A stretch of 64,000 nucleotides of DNA from Centropus unirufus (Eukaryota > Chordata > Aves > Cuculiformes > Centropidae): the NCBI GenBank assembly GCA_013397695.1, contig VYZI01000146.1, positions 1,887,467 to 1,951,466 of the forward strand, read 5' to 3'. Every line of letters begins with the position of its first letter. Position 1 is the first letter of the stretch. Both the position numbers and the translations under genes were made by a program. Below are positions 50,701-63,979 of this stretch, piece by piece. The notes beneath the pieces were generated by a model, which saw nothing but the letters and a program-made list of their open reading frames with translations, was not told the origin of the DNA and did not search any database.

Positions 50701-53700
50701 AATGTTTGCAGATTTATTTCTGCATGTCAGTGGGAGTACATTTGTGAAAAAGAAGATAATGGTTGCAGATCATGTAAGAATTAAAAAATTAATATAGTAG
50801 AAAGTAGGTATTGTAAGCCATCTCTAACTCTCAGAAAGTCTTCCACTGAAATCACTATTTCAAACACAATTTTTTATTTATTTATTTTTTTTTGCCAACA
50901 GTTGTGTGGTCTCTGAATTATCTATGGTTTTAGTACTTTTCAAAGTATTCTTCTTCCATGGTTTTCCTACCAAATGTCATGCAGCTTGGGAGAGACAAGC
51001 CATGATTTTATAGTTTTTTTAATAGCAACCTTAGTGCTAGAATTTGTATTGTAATTTCCATTGTACCAGCTCTGAGAGCACTTGCTTCTTATGTCACAAA
51101 AGTGTGTGGACAGGGCTTCCTCCTGCCTTCTCTTCCTTAAAGCCTAAATAGTGAAATATTCCACTGCTTTTCTGAAAGCAAGTGTTTCAAGCATGCTTAC
51201 TCACTATTATCTACACCACAGAAAAATACAAGTTGAGTTCTTGAGTTCTTGGAGTTTTTAAAGACATTTTAGATATTTGGACTATGATTTTGCTAGGTGT
51301 ATATTGCTGTCTTCAGTTCAGAACCATGGTGATAAGCTTTATTCTAAAATACCACAAAGATCTCTGTTTTGCAGCAAAGCGGCTGGGTTTTAAGTTCTGC
51401 AATGTACATTAAGTAATGCACGTTGCCTGATTTCATTGTAAGTAACAGTTTCAGGGGAGACTATTCTTGGCAGGCACTGCTTGAAGTAGAATTAACAGGC
51501 TCAGGATGAGAGTGATCCCAAGAGACGTGCTGTCTTTTGTGTAGATCTATAAAATAACCCACACAACTTTCCACGGGATTCTCTGGGTAAACAATGTACA
51601 TGCCCTTGTTTTGTGCATCTCCTTTATTCCAGAAAAATACCTGCCTTTCTGCTTGTTTTGTGATAGGAAAAAACTTGTCTTTCCACTTGTCATTCCAGTA
51701 GAAACTGGAGTTAGTATATTTGAGTTGTTATGGCAAGAGGCAATATTGAGCTGAATTTGAGACGTTTATAAAAATTACTTTGTTTTCCAATACAGATTTA
51801 TGACCAATTGAAACGGAAATGTCTTTGATAATTATTTCACCTTGTTGAAGCAACAGAAGAATTCTGATGCTGAAACAATGATAAGCCAAGCGATTTTTCA
51901 TGTCTTTTGATGATAGAGACAAAGGTCATTGTGGCATAGGCTCAAAGCTTTTCTCTTGCCCAACTTAAATTGGGCATATTAATTTCGTTTAAGAACAGTA
52001 TCATTACAGGTGAGATTAGAAACAAATCTTCTGTGTTGCAATTGGAGGAGCCTTAATATAGATGAACCTGCTGATGCTTTAAAATTATTTGATGATTAAT
52101 TTATACATAAATAAAATAGAAAATAAAAAGATGAAATATACTGAATGGTTATGAAGTCTGATTTTCTAAAGAATGAACAACCTCTGAATTGATTTTCAGT
52201 ATGGTTAAATCTTGTCCTATGTGACAGGTATCTGATAGAAACTTTTGGTTATATTTTGGGCCAATGAGGAATCAAAAAGATTGTAAGGTAATGTTTTTCA
52301 AAAACCCTAAGAGAAGTAAAATTTAAAGGATGATTTTTAAGTAACAAAATGCAGAAAACTATCTCCAAGTGCCTGCTCCCCTATACTTTCATCCAACAAA
52401 GACTGTTTAGGCATGAGGTATATTTCAAACTTAGTATTCTGCTCTTTGTTTCTCCCATGATACTTCAAAACGTTACCATGCTTTTAGGCGGTGTGTTAAA
52501 ACCCAGGTATTCAACAGAAGAAGGAGAAATGGTAGCTGAGCACCTGCAGGGAGTTTTGATTGTAGTGGAACTTTAAGACCACCAACGCTGTTGACGCAAC
52601 ACTGAACACAAGCAGTGCAGTTTTGAGTATAACTGATTAGATTGATCCAAGAGAAAAAGGGTGTGGGTAGGAAAGTATGAGCTTTTCCACCTTTGTAGCA
52701 TCTGCAGATCTCCGTAGTATGCTTAAGTGGTGTATTTGGAACCTGAAAATACGTTCAGCCAAGTGCGTTACTAAGCATACAGTGTTATAAAGAAAATTGT
52801 GCTAACCATCTGTGTAAGATGCTTGTACTTCTTCCCCACCTCTGTCCCTTTAATTCTACTGAGCTCACAGCAGTGGAATGAGGCAAAGCTGCCAATATCT
52901 TACATTTCATTCAGAAAACGTTTAAACAAAAATATCTTATTAGATTATGAACATATTTAAATCTCTTCTGGAATGAACTTCTTAGTTATTTTAGATATAA
53001 TTTACTGTTTGAAGGTTTGTGCCTGTGTTGCTTTGAATTCCACGTCTGGATCTGTGTAAGATTTATGTAGAACTACTGATATTTAATTGGAATGTTTATC
53101 CAGGTATTCCGTTTATTGACTTAATCTATTAGAAGCTGAAAGAAGGAGACTTTTGCCTTTTCCAAAGGTCAACCCTATGAGATCCCTAGTACTGTAAATG
53201 AAGAAAAAGGGAACACAATTTGCTGCCTCCAGTGAATCCAAAAGTCAGGGTTTTGTTCCACTGACTTCACTGTTCAATATAGAGAAAGTAGATTCCCTAA
53301 TATTTTCTTCAATTATTTTGAATGTTGCTATTGGTTACTATATGTTAACATTGTGTATGGATGTATGCACATTATATTCAAGATCATTGATACGACTTAT
53401 AGGCTTTCTTTTGAATTAAGCGTGCTTTACATCAAGCATGAAGAGTTATATTTTCAGTGCTTCCTTCAGTCCCCTAACAAAGTAGTTCACTATCTGAGAA
53501 GGTGAGCATTTGTCTCAGGCTTGGTCATTCATTCCACCCATATTAGCAGCATTAACTTCTGGGTGGTTAATGGAGAAAGCAGATTTCTCTGAAGAGTCAA
53601 CTGAAGAACTAGTGAAGATAAGTGTATTTTTCCATGGATTGTCTGAGGCTTACCCTGATGCCTGCTTATGGCAATTCAGTGCTGCTGGATGCTTTGCAGG

Positions 53701-54119
53701 GAGCCGTCTGGCACTTGGGAAGCTGTAGGTTCAGACACTCACGACAGCATGGATTTCTCATACCGTGCTTGCACCTTCTGCTACTTTTGCCTCAAGCAAT
53801 TCTCTGACCCACTTCTCAGCAGAGCTCTGAAGATGTTAGATGAGGGTTGGGAAAATGCAGTTGCCTGTTTCAGAACCAATATTGCTTATGCTCTTTTACT
53901 AGGTTTGCAGAAAGATGACATCAGCAGGTTACCTCTGTCTGCCTGGGGTGGTGGGGGCTGGGCACTCTTAAGGTCAGATTCCAAAGAGCAGGGATAAGCA
54001 ACAGGTTCACTGCTCTTTGTACATTTTACTTTGCTATACTTAAGTGGAAGTGCATATGACAGCAGGCATAATTTGTGGTCGAAATAGTGGCTGTAATGGC
54101 TATGCTAAACAGGCAGGGC

Positions 54120-54137
54120 AAAAAAAAAAAAAAAAAA
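54120..54137. repeat. Poly-A run (18)
   Basis: A homopolymer of 18 A. The upstream sequence does not look like a recognisable retrocopy. Confidence 0.9.
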
Positions 54138-57120
54138 GCCCAGATAGATGGAAGGAAACAGTTTGTGGATAGCTTGATATTCACACTTACCTGTATTTCA
54201 GGGTGTTTCACTTCCGACTCTCTCTAATCTGGTCCAATGGACTCCATTAGTGGTTTAATTACATTTTCTAGTTTTGCTCTAACAGGAGTCTCATCTGTGT
54301 CCTTTGGGACTGTTCCATGATATATGAGCTGACGTACGCAAAGTGGGAATGACTTTAATACCTCATGTCTGTTTCAAGCTTAAATTGCAAGGTAGATGCA
54401 CCCAATATATGTCACTGGTAGAGGCAACAGAATTAACCTAGCAGGCAGTTCAGGATTTACTCATATTTGAGTGAAGCATGTCAGAAATTGTTGTTTTTTT
54501 TTTTCTCATTAAAACATTCAAATTCTACCTGTGCTATTTTAGCCTTTAATTACATATTTTGACGGTAATTGCAGGTGCAATTTCTTTTGTCTTGAATATT
54601 TTGTCCCCCAGTATTTTTTAACTGAACATTTCCTGTTACAGATCGTTAAAGTATGAAGTCTATACTAGTGAGCTCCCACTTTCAAGTAGAAATTGGAAGG
54701 TATTTTAATCTTAAATCTCACTGTTCTAACCTACGTAATTTTTTTCTCCATAGATGGAATAGGTAATATTGCTACATTGGGATACTCTAAAGGAGATTTT
54801 ATTAGTGTATCTATCAGTACTTTATAATTTCTTGAGGTAGCTGGATTTTGTGTAGAAATTTAGAGCAATTTGATTTAAAAAAAAATTAAACATCCTGCTC
54901 TGATAAGGACATGAAAGACACCTACAGTGTGATCCAGGATCAAACATTGCAAAACTAGAAATATGTCTTTTTGATCAAAACTTATTTCTGACTGTCCTTA
55001 ATACTGTTTATTTTATGTTTTTCTGCCCTCCATGATTTCTCTCTTGAGGCTCATGACCTTGAAACAGACTTGGCAAAAACTGATGAACTTTTATTCTGTT
55101 TTGTGGAGGCACACTACTGATTACGCATTCAGATTAGATTTCGTCTTCATGCAACAGTCACATTTACATTTGTTGTTCAATGTTCAATAGATCTTTGGTA
55201 TAAGCAGAATAGAAGTAAACTTGGTTGCATGCTAAGTCATCTTTTAGTGTATATCGGCAGATTAAAAAAAATAAGGAGATAATGAGATTTAAGAGTTGTT
55301 TCAGTCCAAAATTTTAACTCTAGTCAAATACTATGAGAAATCTTAAAAGTCTTAACCTAATATTGAAATTTGCATCTTATTTTGTTGCTCAGGTGCAAAA
55401 TTTTGCAATCAGTTTACATTTATCTGTCAATGAAACAAACCATTATTAATATGCTCAGGACGCTTCAGGAGCCCTGTAATATTTAAGAAAGGATGGATTA
55501 CTCGGTAGTTGCCAAATTTCTTTAATACTAATCAGGTTTTGCAAAGTTTTTTTTTTCATGTGCTTTGGGTTTTTCCAGGGTTCTTATTAGAAAAGTTTCA
55601 TTCATATTACATCGTTTTATAGGGATACTGTTTCTCTGACCAACTCAAACTTTGATCTGACTTGATCCCCTATATAATTAACATTAAAGCTTTCCCTGCC
55701 TGAGTTTCATTTTCAAAGCCCTTATGTCCTTTCCTAGGAAGCCAAGGAGTGAGATTTGTGAGATCTCTGCCTCCTAACATGTGCAGGCATAGGTATAAGG
55801 TCTATCCACCTGCAGCTATCCATGAAGCAGTCCTCAGCAGTTTGGGTAGGGACGCAAGGGACCGTCTTCTTATCTGGGACTGTGACTTTGTATAAACCTT
55901 CTCCACTCTTTCATCCCACTGAATCCCACTGAAATTTTAGCTGTAAGTTGTTCATGCTTGCGGTGTTCCAAGGATAGGAATAACCACTGAGACAGTTACT
56001 TTTTGGTTGTTTGAGGAACATTTATCTGTTTTGTTTTCTTTTAATATGTATATACGCAGAGAAGAAGGTCAGTCTATAAAGTATTTACCATAACCACTTT
56101 TCTTCTCCTTTCTCCTTCTGAGGACTTATTTCTTTGGTGCAGCTGCATTTTACTAGGTTTATACAAATAAACCCCACTGATTCAAACACGTTTTCTTTTC
56201 TATAAACTGAAATTATGTTAGGAAAAAGTGCTTCTTCAAAAGTGCTTCTCTCCCTTAGACATTTGTCTCATAAGCAAAGCATTTTCTCAAAAGAGTGATG
56301 TCTTATCAGCACAAGGGCTGAATATCTTTTAACTTGTCTCTTATCTGAATAACAGTTTAGTTTAGCTTTATATTCTCTTGCTCGGCAGGATGAAAAAAGA
56401 AGCAATACAATAAAAAAAAGGAACAGAATTGTTGAAGATTCACTGCATTGTCTTTTAGGATGATACACAACTGTGTAGCTCCTTCTTGTTTTAACCATTT
56501 ATATACATGGTTTTAATATTACAAACAATACTCAAATGTTAAAACAAAATCATATGCTTATTTTGGGCTGTGGTCATACAGCTGTGACAATAACTTAAGT
56601 GTGTAAGCGGTGGTGCTATTAATAGGCAGGTGGTTAGCCGAGCTGAGGCCTGAGCTAGTTCTGATCTTTCGTTTGTCCAGTGAAATTTTATTGTTTGCTT
56701 TTTGGTTTAAATGTAGAAGTATTTTCAAACCAAAGCCCTTCACTACTACTAGAGAACTGTGCTCTTAAGGTACGTTGTTTGGACCATTTTGAAATGCAGC
56801 ATTCATAGTTGTTGTTATACAATGTACCATCTTTTTGTGGTTTTCTGTTATGTTTTGGTGAAGTATACAAAGCTGTTCTTTTAGTAATGAAGAATAGGAC
56901 AAAACCTAGGTTTTTTAAGTGCTCTTGCAGTTTATTTTTTCGTTAACACAGTGTTTGGAAAAAACACCATGAGGTGGTCTGTTGTGTACTGCTTCCTTGA
57001 TAAAATTATCCTCTCTACATAAAATAATTTTGTATATGTTTCCTCTTTACGGTGTTCAGTTATCTTAATGTGTGCTGTAAATTACTCTGATTCACAGGCT
57101 TAGCATGGACAGAGATTTAA

Positions 57121-57142
57121 AGACCTACATCAGACCTACATC
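57121..57142 (+). repeat. 11-base perfect tandem duplication
   Basis: AGACCTACATC occurs twice head to tail and is followed by a partial third unit, AAGACCTA. Confidence 0.95.
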
Positions 57143-57258
57143 AAGACCTAGGAAGGAAAAAGTAACCAAATTGACTTGATAATTAGTCCCACCTTATAAC
57201 TTCATAGTTTTTACAGAAATCTGGGGGCTAAAGAAAGGTGCATTTTTTTGTTTGTTTC

Positions 57259-57273
57259 TTTTTTTTTTTTTTT
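57259..57273. repeat. Poly-T run (15)
   Basis: A T homopolymer followed by a CT-rich stretch. It lies about 65 bases upstream of the candidate terminal-exon acceptor and may add to a pyrimidine-rich context. Confidence 0.85.
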
Positions 57274-57337
57274 CTCCCCTCTACTTCCACTTCGCATTGG
57301 TCAGGTTGGGTGGCTGCATGTGTCTTAACTTGTCCAG

Positions 57338-57426
57338 GGATTTCTGAGAAAAAAAGTCATGGTTTTATGAAGCTGCTGGCTCTAAAGGAGAGCATGTTTC
57401 ATCTATGCTGGTGTGGGCAAAAGTAA
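57338..57426 (+). CDS. BBS9: Candidate terminal coding exon of BBS9
   Basis: This is an inferred last exon. A pyrimidine-rich stretch ends in TGTCCAG at 57331-57337. The following GG completes the split codon left by the exon at 38046-38156 to give Gly. The frame then reads ISEKKSHGF, runs to CWCGQK and stops at TAA 57424-57426, adding 29 residues including the split Gly. Human BBS9, as I recall it, ends GVSE, so a G-ISE start at a phase-matched acceptor is suggestive, and the bird protein would have a longer tail. Tandem AATAAA signals follow about 530 bases downstream. Against it: the match is only four residues, the intron is long, and phase matching alone happens one time in three. Another phase-compatible acceptor exists at 45205. 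Confidence 0.35.
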
Positions 57427-57958
57427 TTAAATAACTTGATCCACAGAACAGAGAGTAGAAACCTCAATTAGAGTTTTACTTTAATCGGATTTATGGATTA
57501 ATTTGACTCACTTGGATCAGATCTTTCTAATTATAAAGGTATATGGCAGATTAAAGGGAACTGAAAAAAAGCATACCTGTAACTTGTGTACCTCCCGCAA
57601 GTCCTTTTCATTTTAAATTATTTTGTTTGTTTGTTCCAAATTCCATGCTAACAGCAAAGCCTTCCGGCAGTGCGGTATAAGGATCAGTTACTTTACAAGT
57701 CTTAGGGGAAGTATAGGGAGCGCTCTCTTCTTATTTTCTTCTTCTTCTTCCCTAAGGGGTTGCTTTTGAAAGATAACTTATAATTTTGTAGGGACAAATT
57801 TATGTCTGCTGTTTAATTGCATAGCCGTGTTTTGAGATTTAGTCACCTAGCCACTTGATTGCACCTGCCTACTAGGTAGTTAGATGACTAAACCCCTTAA
57901 TTTGTTTCTCCAGTTAATTGCAAAAAGAACTCTATTAAATCAAAATAGTCTAGGTTGA

Positions 57959-57970
57959 AATAAAAATAAA
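57959..57970 (+). promoter_or_regulatory. Tandem AATAAA polyadenylation signal candidates
   Basis: Two AATAAA hexamers sit end to end at 57959-57964 and 57965-57970, about 535 bases after the stop of the candidate BBS9 terminal exon. They could end that transcript. The hexamer is frequent in AT-rich DNA, so this is only supportive. Another AATAAA lies at 58262-58267. Confidence 0.3.
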
Positions 57971-60900
57971 AAATAGTATGCACTTTTCTCCCTCTGCTAT
58001 TTTTTTATTTTTTTTTTTAAAAGCATAGTGTAAGTTTTTTTACCAAGGTTTTATTGCTGTATCCTCTGGCCTGAACCTTGGTGAAATTTAATTTTATTAG
58101 TGGATTTCACTGACGTTATGTTTTTTGACATTTCTTATTTTGGCTGATAATGTTGCATGAAAAGGTCTGTGTGTGTGGTATATTTAGCTGTGGCAGATTT
58201 TTACTTTCCATTTGTATTCACATATTTTTGTTTTCTGTCATAGAGGTGGAATGTTAAGTGGAATAAATGTTTGCAGTGATATTTTCAAAGTTGCAGTCAC
58301 TGTTTTACTGGGGTGTTTAATACATGTTGGAAACAGGTCTTTTATAAAAAAGAGAATAGCTTCTTGTCTTCAGTGCTTCTGATTCATAACCCATTATGTC
58401 CCTCACTAAACATAACATTGCTCATTTGCGCTGATCTTGTTCCAGGAATGTGTTGTGTAACAGCTGGCAGTGCATAACCAGAGGCATAATCCCCAGTGCC
58501 TGCAAATTATTCCAGCAGAAGCTGTAGTCTCTTAGTACCTTGCATGCAGTGCTTGGCGCTTCCCAACATACAGCACCTACTGTCTGTCCCTCTCATACCC
58601 TGGTGCTTTTATATTGCCCATCAGTGTGGTGCTGAGCCAAAACTCTAAGCGCTTTGTAGTCTCGTTGTTTGTGCATGTCTGTTGCTGTTATATAAGTAGG
58701 CAGGAAAGGAGATCTCTCCTGAGGTACAGGAGCAGGTTGCCAACAAAAACCCCCCTGTATCTTCAAATTTTTGGCTGAAATTACTTTTCCTCTATTGTCT
58801 TTGTCGATTTCCTTTCTGAAACTGTACACCAGATTACTGTTCATGGGGCTACAGGCTGCATCAGGGCCAGTTGCTGGCTGTTTTTACATAGGCAATGCCA
58901 TGAATAGTCAGGTGCTACAGATAAATATTAGTTGAGATCCCACAGAGAATTTCTTACTGTGGAAAGATGTTGTTTTCACTTGTTGGGGTTTTTTATTATT
59001 TTTTCAGACTTCTTATTGTGCAGTTTATATTCCATGATTTTTTTTAGAAACCCATTCTTTATGATTGCTTTTCCTTTCATAATTGCATCTTTATGTCATA
59101 TAGAAGTTCTTCATTGTTACTAACATCATGAAATGATACATTTGACGATAATTATTTTTCAAGCACAACTTGGATCTTCATTTTTAAATGAAAATATACA
59201 GTAGTTTATCTGTTTTTTGGATCACGTAGTCTTTATGATGCTGTACTGAACTGAGATTGCTTTCACAGTGTCCTGTTTCTAAAGGCAAGATTTGAAACAT
59301 CTGTTTCAGTGTTTAAAATGGGACAGAAAAAGTGGACAAAAATCATATGAAACAATAATAATCATGCTCTACTTTAGCCTCAGAGATGCCTTAAATGTAC
59401 TAAGGATGTATGCTGGACTAAAAAGTCCCCCTCACCTTCATTGCCTTTCACCGAGTAAGTGGGGATATGCCTGAATATTACCAGTTGCGTTCCCCAACTA
59501 CTATGAAACTGTGCCCACACTACCTGTTTCAGGGCAGGTATGACAGCTGTATATGCTCAAAAACCATGAGAAGGGACTTGAGCAAAGAGACAACCCTGTT
59601 TATTAAGATGCCTGTCTTCAGTGGAGACCTCTGCCCCTGATCCACTCCAATTGGAAGCCTTGACTTGGTAGGCTGTCATGCTTTTGCATGCGTGGATGAA
59701 GTTCCAACACATATGAAATACAATATTTCCTACTGGCTGTCCTTAGTGGCTCTACACACAGCTTTTTTGGGATTTAGACCCTCTACTTAGAAGATACTTT
59801 ATGTCTATAGTGTATGTAGGTGAGTGACCAGGATTGTGTTCAAGACCCAGACATCCACTTGTGTATTTCAACACAAGGTATTTCTGGATCTCTCCCACAA
59901 TTCCAAATCAACTTTTAGCACATTGGCCATCCAAGGGGTAGACCCAAATGTAGAATAAATTTACTACTGTGTTGTTATCTCATGTTTTTCCAGTGTGATC
60001 TTTCAGATCCAAGTTCACAAGAACACTTAGGCACATAATTTTCCCAGGATTTGAGTTTGTCCTGCATGTACGCAGGAACGCTTATGTCTGTGGAGTGTTG
60101 TTGAAGAAAGGAACTTTTGGGAAGGATCTGAATGACAACCAGATGGGTAATTAGCTCTAAGAAAGGGAGTGAGAGCCCAGAAGCTCTGAGGTCTATACTG
60201 ATGGTGGGAGGAATACAAGAGAGGGAGAAGGATACAGTTTAGGGCACAGAAAAGATCAGTGAGGGCAGCAGAATTTGTCTGAGGAAAAAATGAGAAAAGA
60301 CAAAACCCATATGGATTTCTTTTAGCTTCTTTTCCATTGCTGAGCTCTGCCTTGTTTTGGTTTATAATGATTTTCCAAGTACAACATACTTAAAAATAAA
60401 TCAGCGTCTTCATCAGAGTTTATGCACTTGCAGTCCTGATCCTGTTTTTCAAATGCAGCTGTAGAGAATCATTCAAGATAGCTTACATTTCTTTGTGTTT
60501 TCCCTGATAAGTTATAGTTAGCTTTTCTGCCAACTAGTCCTCGCACAGCTTCACAATTCGACTTGTAAGAAAAATTAAAAGCTAGTTGACAAGCAGAACG
60601 AATAGTTTTTGTGTTTTGTATGTATCTTTTTTTGTTTTGGTCTTATTTCAGACTCCTTTTTTAGGCTGACTGAGCTGCTCTCTGAAAAGTAGGCCAACGG
60701 ACTTAGATACAAGGCACTAAGAGTCTCTGTGGTCATATACAGTATTATTCTGTTGAAAAAAAAAAAACTATATTGAAGGATAAACAAGAAATCCATTGGG
60801 AAAATTTGTAACTATTTTTAACTGCTTGTGAAGCAGCATGAATTAGCTTGAAAACAGTGGGTCTTGCTCATGTGCAAGTCAGTTGAAGGGCTTGTTTGAA

Positions 60901-63900
60901 TTTTTATAGCAGCTAAAACTCTATGCTTTAGATGCATTTAACACATAATAAAAACTTTTCTATAGCTCTGGACGGTATTTACTTCCTCTCATCCTCTCTT
61001 TATCCTTGATGCATATATAATGTGTTACTGGATGGTTGCTTTAAGTAGAATATTAAAAAGAAAAAAAATCTAATCCTCAACTTTGATTTGTTCCCATCAG
61101 CACCGCTACTTTCATAACTCCAATTTTATGTATTTTCCTATTTATAGTTTTATATAGGTAAAAAGGTCTTATGTTCCCATTCATTCAGGAAATGCTATGT
61201 CATCAAAATGTTCCTTGACATGTAGCCTTTTGCAAGAAGTTATGTGTACCATCTGTATATTCCTTGTCAATTCTATTGCCACTAGTAATGACCTCTGTGA
61301 CAAAAGTAACAAATTTATTATTTGTCTTTAAATTGAGTCTGTTTAACTTCAATATATGCTCAGGTAAATTACCTTTGTTTTTAAAAAAATGTTAGTGTAA
61401 GTTTTGTGTTGTCCTGGCTTTCAATTTGGAGAACGGATTATATCCTTCTGCCTAAACAGTAGTGAATTGGCCTGGTATAATTTTAGCTTATCTCATAAAT
61501 TTTTGGTGTCTTGTCTGATTTTATGTATGTGTTTTCAACCAATAAACCTCCATTTCTGCATGTCTGAGGAGGTTAAAAGGAAGACCATATTACAGACTGT
61601 GGAATTCTATGTTTAAGCGAAAGATGGTATTGGGCTGTAAATTGGAAGAAACTGAAGTAAAAGGAAAGGTGAACCAGGTCTTCAAGTGACTTGAATATAC
61701 TCGGAGACTAATACTTCCTCCTCCTGCTGAGAAAAATGCTGGAGCTTTCAGCCTCTTCCCTCAAAATTTGTTCAGTGCTTTTGATGAAGCAGAATGCAGA
61801 AGAAGAAGCAGCTTGCTTTAAGTTTCTTGTAAGAATTAAGTACAGATTTTGGTCAGGTTTAATAATTTTTTTGCACAATTATATATCCTACCAGATGTCA
61901 ATATATTGGATATTCTTCAATCCAACCAAAGGAGATATTCGTCTATTGACTGCATTTTGTCATTGGTGGGTTTCTGTAAGCCTTACTGACAGTTTTTCTT
62001 AAAATTGTGATATTGATCCAGTAATTCCCCCTGCAACTATAAAATAGTTGAAAATAAATTAATAAAATACTTCAGATGTTGGAAATGGTAGCAGCCACAT
62101 AAACCAAACAAGCAGCTGTTTACTAGCTAAAAATTATGAGAAAATACCATTTTATTATTTAATGCTTATTATGCAAATTAATAGCGAGCAGATTTTACAA
62201 TTGGCTCTCTTCATGATGGCGTATAAACCACTGAAGCTGTTGGGATATATTTTATGATGGAAATAGCTGCATAGGGATCCAGTTCATTAGTTGCTTATTT
62301 TAATGTGACAATTCTGATATCCAGACCACTGAAGTCAATAACTTTCCAGAATGGGTTTTACTATCAGTGGACTGCTGTACTGAGTAGGAATGGATTTATT
62401 TCATGCACTGAGCTGCAATTTAAGGCCAGAACAGTCCTTTGTATGTACAGGTCACCTGTGTTTCCGTTACCATTGCACTAAGAATATTAGATTCATTCTT
62501 ACATGGTTGCAGCATTCATTTTATCAATATCTAGAATTATTGACTCTAATACAGTGAAAAGTAATAGTTATTTGACACTACTCTTCATGTTGCATTACTT
62601 TTCTGCTGTCTGGAATTTCCAGAGTTCTTGGGTTCATCTGAACTCCAACATTAAACATTTGGAACAATAACTGTAACAGTTAACAGGAATTCTTACCGAT
62701 CCAAAAGGTGAGCATGTTAGTATGGAGATGAGTTTTCTTATGTTGATGGGTAACCTCCTGATATCATCTGATCGTTCTTCCCTGTGCCTTGTGACAGCTT
62801 CCTGACAGCATTCCAACCTATTTGCCACTTTATCATTTGGTAAGTGTGTGTGTTACTATTGTCTACTCTCATTGAAAAATGAATTAAAGGGAGTTCTTCA
62901 ACGGAAATTTAACCCCAATTACACTGTTCACGACAATGCTGTCTGTTTAAATGTCTTGAGTGAGGGATTAGGTGATTTACGCTGGCAGTTGCTTTTCACT
63001 CAAGGGTCAAAAGAGAACCTGTTCAAGAAGGGCAGCAGGAAAAGCAGTTAAGCCTCCTGCTGAAGTCATTGGTTGAACTGAGACTTGTGAGGCAGCTTCT
63101 CAGAATTCACTGCATACTTTCATAAATGATATTGTGTTGACATTCAGTTTCTCAGATGTTCCAAGTGTTCCTTGGCTTTGCTTTAGGCCTTCCTGCTATT
63201 TGCAGCCCCTGCAGAACTTGGAAAGCTTTCCATAGGGACTGTGTAGATCTCCAGTTTGAGCATACCAGTTTGTGAACTCCCTGTGTATACTTTTATCACA
63301 TGGCAAATTTCATTTATATTGCAAGGCTACGTGCATCCACTCCTCCATTCTCTGAGTCTTGGGATAAAATTCCAGGCTGATGGCACAGTGCTAACAATGA
63401 AAAAAAGTTTCAGGTCTTCTGCAAGAAGCTCATTTTGAAAGAAAAGATGGGTAGGTATAGAGAACAGGTTCATCCAGTCATATTACGAAATGTATAACTG
63501 TTTCAAAGAAGAACACATCTGTTGAAAAAATGGGTAGAAGTTCATTCTTTTTTTCCTGGTGTTGAATTATAAACAACCCAGTGCTCTTTTTCTTTAGTGT
63601 TTCTGTGAATTATGATTTTCACCAATACTGATTTCATCAATCTTGATTATCGTCAATATTAAACAGATCCATACAGTTAAGATGATCAAGGGTCATCTGC
63701 TTGATGAACAGCAACTTTAGCAAAGGTAACTTTTCTACGAAATAGTTTAGAGAGAGGACAATACTCAGGGCAACATGATGCTGTAGGAAAAGAAAAGGGA
63801 TCATGGATATGCAATAGGCATCTCATTTCTACCTGCTAAACTCTCAGGAAAGGGAGAAGACGAGCTGTGAAGATCCTACAGATCATTACATACAGGGTAT

Positions 63901-63959
63901 TTAAATATCATTTACTTAATAAAGGTTAATAATTTTTAGATCATCTTGCAGATTTTATC

Positions 63960-63979
63960 TTTTTTTTTTTTTTTTTTTT
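63960..63979. repeat. Poly-T run (20)
   Basis: The longest homopolymer in the window, close to its right edge. Confidence 0.9.

Larger units (their letters stand above)
38157..57337 (+). other. BBS9: Probable last BBS9 intron, 19.2 kb
   Basis: This region follows the strong donor after the second exon, so it is intronic at least at its start; its 3' limit depends on the candidate terminal exon at 57338. It is AT-rich, with poly-A and poly-T runs (for example 54120-54137), a GT microsatellite at 47752-47766, a 13-base tandem duplication at 46404-46429 and an 11-base duplication at 57121-57142. Two open stretches deserve mention: 45186-45536 on the + strand, and a 119-codon frame at 46170-46529 on the - strand. 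Neither shows a domain that I recognise. No transposable element could be named here. Confidence 0.6.

Noticed and set aside
53668..53997. 109-codon frame on + strand in a slightly GC-richer patch, with overlapping frames
   Set aside because: Several overlapping frames are equally open, none has a recognised domain, and no BBS9-compatible exon limits could be set.
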